From Anticarsia gemmatalis (Eukaryota > Arthropoda > Insecta > Lepidoptera > Erebidae): a DNA stretch of 64,000 bases. The stretch covers positions 4,588,001 to 4,652,000 of the forward strand of contig NC_134745.1 of assembly GCF_050436995.1 (NCBI RefSeq), read 5' to 3'. The position numbers and the translations under genes were made by a program. Positions 58,801 to 64,000 of the stretch are shown here, piece after piece (position 1 is the stretch's first letter; the number at the start of each line of letters is the position of its first letter). Under the pieces are notes generated by a model. That model did not search any database and had not been told where the DNA came from. It worked only from the letters and a program-made list of their open reading frames with translations.

Positions 58801-61530
58801 TCTGGCAGTAAGGGCTAATAGCTAAACAGGGTAAAAATATTTTTAAATGATCCGTAAGGTCTTGCAAGAGTACCTTGCTATTGTTACTCCGGGCTTTATC
58901 AGGGATGCTCGGAATAAATGAATATTTGATTGTCTAATTAAGCTCGTCAGGAAAGACGCCTTTATTTTTGTGTCGCGAAAGGTACGGAGGCTTTGTTGTT
59001 TAATTTCCTAGGCTTTGAATACGCTACGTGATTATCATGTTTACAGAAATAAAAGAATCGTTTAATCCTTTTTATTTTGTGTGCTTTTAAATTTGAGTAA
59101 TGGTAAATTAGCTTTTGTGGTTGTCATTTTGTAACATTAATGTATTAAGCAGAGTGTTAGGCATGACTATAAACGTTCGAATTTCACTGATACATTTAAG
59201 GTTCTCATTTTATTTATTTAATTAGGGAAGTTTATTAAATATTGTGACTGATCCCGCGACTTCCTGCGTGTATAAAGATTTCCGCAAGTATTTCGTGTGT
59301 TAATTTGGGTTATGAATTATTAGCTGTGCTTCAAATTTAATCAAAATTCATTCAGTAGAATTGCGTGACAAGCATGCGTACATGATGTTATGCAGTCATT
59401 AATCATACGTATTTGTATAGTTTTAAAACAACAATTTGTATGGATGTCTGCATCTCAAATCGCAGCCCAATATAAGATGTACGTCATAAGTCTTCAAGTA
59501 TAATGTTTGTTCTGTTTCATTATAATCCTGATTCGCTTTGAAGTGTATAAAGAACGATTCTCATTTGAATGAGTTAGTGCAGAACCGGACGGAGTTAAGT
59601 AGCTCCACTAATCAATTCGAAAACCAGTGCAGATGCTGGTTTTGAGATCGTCGTTTGTTTACTAGATAAGGTAATTTTGCTTTTGTTTGTATACTTAGTA
59701 TTGCGTCGTTTTCAATATAGGCTTAGCTAGACTGCGTGTAAAAAGAAAGCTTGTAAAAAAACAGCAATCGTAAATGATTTATCGTCATTTCCTTTCATCA
59801 AAATAATACTTATAGATTTAAGTGAGCCTACTAAAATGGCTTATTCACTATTACAGGATTAGAGCCATCCTTTATCGGTACTAACTGTCAAAATTGACCA
59901 TTGTACATTGTTTCGTATTGTTGATGCCTTATCAGATGTCATGTCAGTTTCAGTAGTAACACATTGTTTACTAGTTCCGTTCTACGGGTCAGTATCGTCC
60001 AGCCGTTTGTCTGCCGGACAAGCACACACGTACGTTATCGCTCTATCAGCCCGTATACACTGCATCAAGTGTACGTGTATATGAATATGTTATTCGCAGG
60101 ATAGAATTCCCTAGATCGCGCGTGCCTCCACATAAACCACAAACACTACCGTATACAATCTGAACAAACACTTGTAGGTTACACAAATACAATACGAAGT
60201 TGTTCCGAATGTGTGCCACATAATACATCTACACTATGTGCTATATTGGAACTTTTTCCCATCACAATATAGAGTTCCCCCTCTTATCGGTTGTGATGTG
60301 TTTTACTTATATTTCAGTTCCATTACGATTGTATTTCGGGCCACAATAGACGTCGAGTCTCGTTCAATTTCCAATAACTATGGGTTACTTTAACGTAACA
60401 TCCATTCAGCTATGTTTTGATCGACATTGACGGTATTCCAATTTAGTACAGGTTCGTTGAATGACGTCAATGTCGCTTTTGATTCGTTTGTGTCGCGATA
60501 ATGGTATGTTATTGAAAATTCTGGAAGGTTAAGGATCGTTGCGTCATTTCGGTGATGTTGGAATTAGTAGTGGAACTAATAGGATCTATTCACGGCACCT
60601 ATCAATTTCCTACTCAGATAAAGAGGGTTGGCCAGATAAAAGCTTCGACTGTACATTATGCGAGATCCCCTTTAGGATAGGTTTATGACCCAGAAGGACG
60701 ACGCAGAAAGATAAACGGTGAAAACTACTGATCAAAAATAAGTTTACCGCAATATCTGCAATACGATAGAAAAAGGATACTTTTAGATAAGTTTGTGGTC
60801 GCACGGAACTAAAGGGTTTTCTTTTGGGTACTATTTACATGTATACGGTGACAGTTTTATTGATAAGGCAATTCCCTTCGCCGGCGCTTCGCATTTGTTT
60901 AAGTTGTCTCGGCACGAGAGGGCCTGGATCTGCGGTGAAGTCGGATACTTTGTCCCGAGGCCACAATTTATTAGTTTGCTTTCGATTCGTTACTTTGCTG
61001 TGGAATCGTAAAACGTCTTATTGGTGACGGATTTTGGACGTGTTATTGCCAGTTTTATTGGATCCTACAAGTGTGTGGAAGTGGACAAACAGTTTCTGTC
61101 GTTTATAGGTTAATGTTTGTAATTAATGAAGTATAAACGTTTCTGTTTACTTTTCCTTGGTTAGTGGGATTAAGAAGCGCTGCTTTTTAAGGTATTTTGA
61201 GTGGTGTTAAAGTCAATTATTACTCCAAATATTCTAGTGAAAATGCAATTATTATCATGTTCGTCCAGATTATATGATTATCTAAAGTTAAATCATTAAT
61301 CAGTGTATTTTCCGTAAGCTTGAAATAAATTTCTTTTAAATTCAGATTCTTTAATCCGTTCATTTAAACTGTCCGGTAGTATAATAAATAACAGGATATA
61401 GAACCAATCAATACGTATCTTCAATCAAGCTAAGTATAAAAAACGACTTCAGCCCCTCATATAATCCTGATGTCATGGGGGAATTTACTGACATTGGAAT
61501 ATTCACACAGTAAATAAAAACAGAGGTCAA
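55869..61530. other. AT-rich stretch with no recognised gene
   Basis: I checked both strands for spliceable exons with recognisable protein motifs and found none. A GC-richer spot at 56700-56880 contains the only moderately open frames, which have no similarity that I know. It may be intron of a gene that extends to the right. Confidence 0.45.
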
Positions 61531-64000
61531 TTTGAATTGCAATGCTAAAATCTTACTACAATCAAATTAAAATAAATTCCAGTATCAAACTGAATATACC
61601 ATCTATCTTCGTATCTTAAATGCGATCTCGCGCATAATCGTAGTTGGTAGCTCTTGTCTAGACCACGCATTTGTTCGGTGCAAGGGAACTGTAGTCGGTG
61701 TGGTTGCTAAATGTGCCATCTCCGACCACGATGCTGTTATGGTAGGTCTTAACACCACCGACAAGGCCATAACACACAAAAATAGGACATCATTTGTAAA
61801 AACCGATCTTGAACAGCTGAAAAACGACTTAGATAATATCAACTGGTCCCCTGTTTCCTCCTGCGAAAATGTAGATGACGCGTTAAACAACTTTAACTAC
61901 ATACTTAACTCGGCAATATCCAAAAACTCAAAAACTATTATCTGTGGCCGCAAAAATAACATTATGAAACCGTGGATTACCCCAGGACTTTTAAAATGTA
62001 TGCGGTTTCGTGACAAACTGCATCTGCAGGTGAAAAGGAACCCTGACAACGAGATTTTTAAGGTATCCTATATAAGATATAGAAATTTTTTCTCTGAACT
62101 ACTTCGTAAAGTTAAAAACAACTACAACAGTGAAATGCTGCAAGACAATCAGAACAACCCCAAAAAACTCTGGGAATCCATCAAGAATATCACTCATATG
62201 TCACGTAAAAAAAGTCACTCACATGAACTCCTAAACACTCAAAACACTATTCAAAATTCTCTTAACTACTGTAACAATCACTTTGCAACCGTTGGAAAGA
62301 ATCTCTCAAACACAATCCTCAAAAGATTAAACACTACCGAAGAAGCGCTCGCTGCCAGGGTTGACAAGAGTATAAATGTTAAAGAGTCCATGTTCTTTGC
62401 GCCAACAGACGCTAACGAAATCGGATCAATTATAAGCAATCTCAAAAATGACAGTGCCCCGGGACCGGATGGTTACAATGTTCGTCTCATCAAATATATA
62501 AAACTTTCAATTCTAGACCCTCTCACATTCATCTTCAACTTAAGCATGACCACCGGAGTTTTTCCAGAAAAATGGAAATTAGCATCCGTTACACCCATTC
62601 ATAAAGCTGGCCCTAAGGACTGTCCTGACAATTATAGACCTATTTCTTTGCTGAACACACTCTCTAAAATTCTTGAGAAAGTAATTAATAGACGCGTCAT
62701 AGACTACTTAGAAAACAAATCCCTACTATCCGATAGACAGTACGGGTTTCGCCGGGGTAGAAGCACAGAACACGCCGTGGAGCTACTCACTAATATTGTG
62801 TCCGGACATGTAGACAACGGTCGTCGTTGCCTAGGTATTTTTATAGACCTTGCCAAAGCATTCGATACAGTCTCAAGCTCAATCCTTCTCAGCAAAATGG
62901 AGTCAATAGGATTTCGGGGGATACCACTTAGTTGGTTTCAAAGTTATCTCACTAATCGAAGGCAGTGTGTAAGGATAAATAATAACTTTAGTGAGGAACA
63001 AAACGTATGTTTCGGAGTGCCACAAGGTAGTATTTTAGGGCCAACCCTTTTCACCATTTACATGGATAGCATCCTTAGAACCTCTATCAATAACGCTGAT
63101 TTAATTTGTTACGCTGACGACACGGCCATCATATTTAATGGCTCAACCTGGGATGATGTCTACTCCAAAGCACGACTGGGTATGCACAAGGTAGCTACTT
63201 GGCTTGACTCAAACCTACTTACATTAAATATTAAAAAAACGAAACATATCATCTTTCGCAAAACCCTAGCCACCAAATTACCGGGTCTTACTGTAAAATG
63301 ACATACAGAGGCATGCACAGCTCACGTTTCAGTTAGGCTAACGTGTTCATGCGAGGAGATAGAAAGAGTTGACAGTATTAAATACCTGGGTGTAATTATT
63401 GACGAACATCTCTCATTTAAACAACACATAGAAGGGTTAACCAAACGCATTAGGAAAATAATATATGTGATGAAATTGCTGAGAGAATGCTCATCTCTGC
63501 AAACAATTAAACTAGTGTACATAGCTCTCTGTCAGTCAATTTTGTCATATTGCATAGGAGTCTGGGGTGGAGCAGCCAAATCATTCATGCTACCCCTAGA
63601 AAGGGCCCAGCGCGTAGTATTGAAAGTAATGCATCATAAACCCTACCGGTACCCCACCCATCATCTCTACATCGAAGCTGATATCCTAAGCGTACGCAAA
63701 TTATATATATTCAAAGTTTCATGTCAAACACACCTAAAGTTATTGACAAGGCTCATAGACTTCACGCCAAACAGTCGCACAAACAAAATACCACCAGTTC
63801 CCGTACACTCCTCTTTCGCACAAAGGTTACCAAACTTTCTTCACACACATGTATATAACAAACAGAAAACGAAATTCAACATTCATAATTTTGAAAGACC
63901 TAAAGCAAGAAATGAACTGAAATCCAACCTACTACAAACATCGTACGATGACGCGGAAGATTTTGTAACTGTAATTAAATAGAGCACACGAACATGCACG
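61530..64000 (+). mobile_element. 5'-truncated non-LTR retrotransposon (LINE), Jockey/CR1 group
   Basis: The element contains the end of an apurinic-type endonuclease domain and a full reverse transcriptase. The 5' boundary is uncertain: similarity fades between about 61450 and 61570, where stops and shifts appear. The 3' end lies beyond the window, since only 18 bases follow the ORF2 stop. The sense is that of the window. The group is assigned from the RT motifs; the exact clade (Jockey, CR1, Daphne or Kiri) cannot be decided by eye. Confidence 0.85.
61571..63982 (+). pseudogene. LINE ORF2: endonuclease C-end plus reverse transcriptase, one in-frame stop
   Basis: A single frame is open from 61571 to 63982 except for TGA at 63299-63301. 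It shows SSCLDHAFVR and ISDHDAVMVGL (endonuclease C-terminal motifs), then NDSAPGPDGYNVRLIKY, NYRPISLLNTLSKILEKVI, QYGFRRGRSTEHA, FIDLAKAFDTV, GVPQGSILGPTLF and the catalytic CYADD (63107-63121). After the stop the frame continues with IKYLGVIIDEHLSF and the usual C-terminal region (YCIGVWGGA...LERAQR), ending at TAG. The N-terminal endonuclease half and ORF1 are absent, so this copy cannot move by itself. The single stop suggests recent decay, for example CGA to TGA. Confidence 0.88.

Overview
The window looks like AT-rich nuclear DNA of a moth or butterfly. Reasons: split animal genes with GT-AG introns, long introns (up to 16.1 kb), the short AGGTAGGTACCTA-type motifs common in Lepidoptera, tRNA-derived SINEs and LINE tails of lepidopteran type, and no bacterial organisation. 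Identification of genes rests on reading protein motifs and joining exons whose phases agree. No database search was run.

Layout. (1) 1-5.66 kb: the 5' part of an MCRS1 (microspherule protein 1) orthologue on the minus strand. It is head-to-head, across about 305 bp, with the single-exon mitochondrial ribosomal protein gene mRpL42. (2) 8.3-9.6 kb (possibly to 13.27 kb): a DUSP3/VHR-like dual-specificity phosphatase on the minus strand. Its upstream intron or flank carries a 904-bp hAT-type element with a perfect 8-bp target duplication. (3) 14.1-44.6 kb: a complete 12-exon Utx/KDM6A-type H3K27 demethylase on the plus strand. TPR exons lead to one 1.57-kb, very GC-rich JmjC terminal exon, and a 16.1-kb intron 4 holds several GC-rich islands. 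A 1,186-bp Tc1-like element with two 424-bp inverted arms sits 34 bp after the stop codon. (4) 46.1-51.9 kb: a complete 8-exon Shc adaptor gene (PTB, CH1 with YYND and YVN, SH2) on the minus strand, convergent with Utx. (5) 52.3-61.5 kb: an orphan coding first exon at 52330 facing away from shc, an orphan GC-rich putative 5' UTR exon near 55.8 kb, and otherwise AT-rich sequence with no recognised gene. (6) 61.5-64 kb: a 5'-truncated non-LTR retrotransposon with one in-frame stop, running to the right edge.

The genes are chromatin (MCRS1, Utx), signalling (DUSP, Shc) and mitochondrial translation genes. They are neighbours rather than a pathway or operon. Pairs appear to share divergent promoters (MCRS1/mRpL42, shc/orphan exon, possibly DUSP/Utx). 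I found no previously undescribed system that the sequence supports. The points most worth checking are the long hairpin in the Utx 3' UTR, the unassigned first exons (22.5, 52.3, 55.8 kb), the inferred distal DUSP exon, and two clean hairpins or palindromes inside Utx introns.
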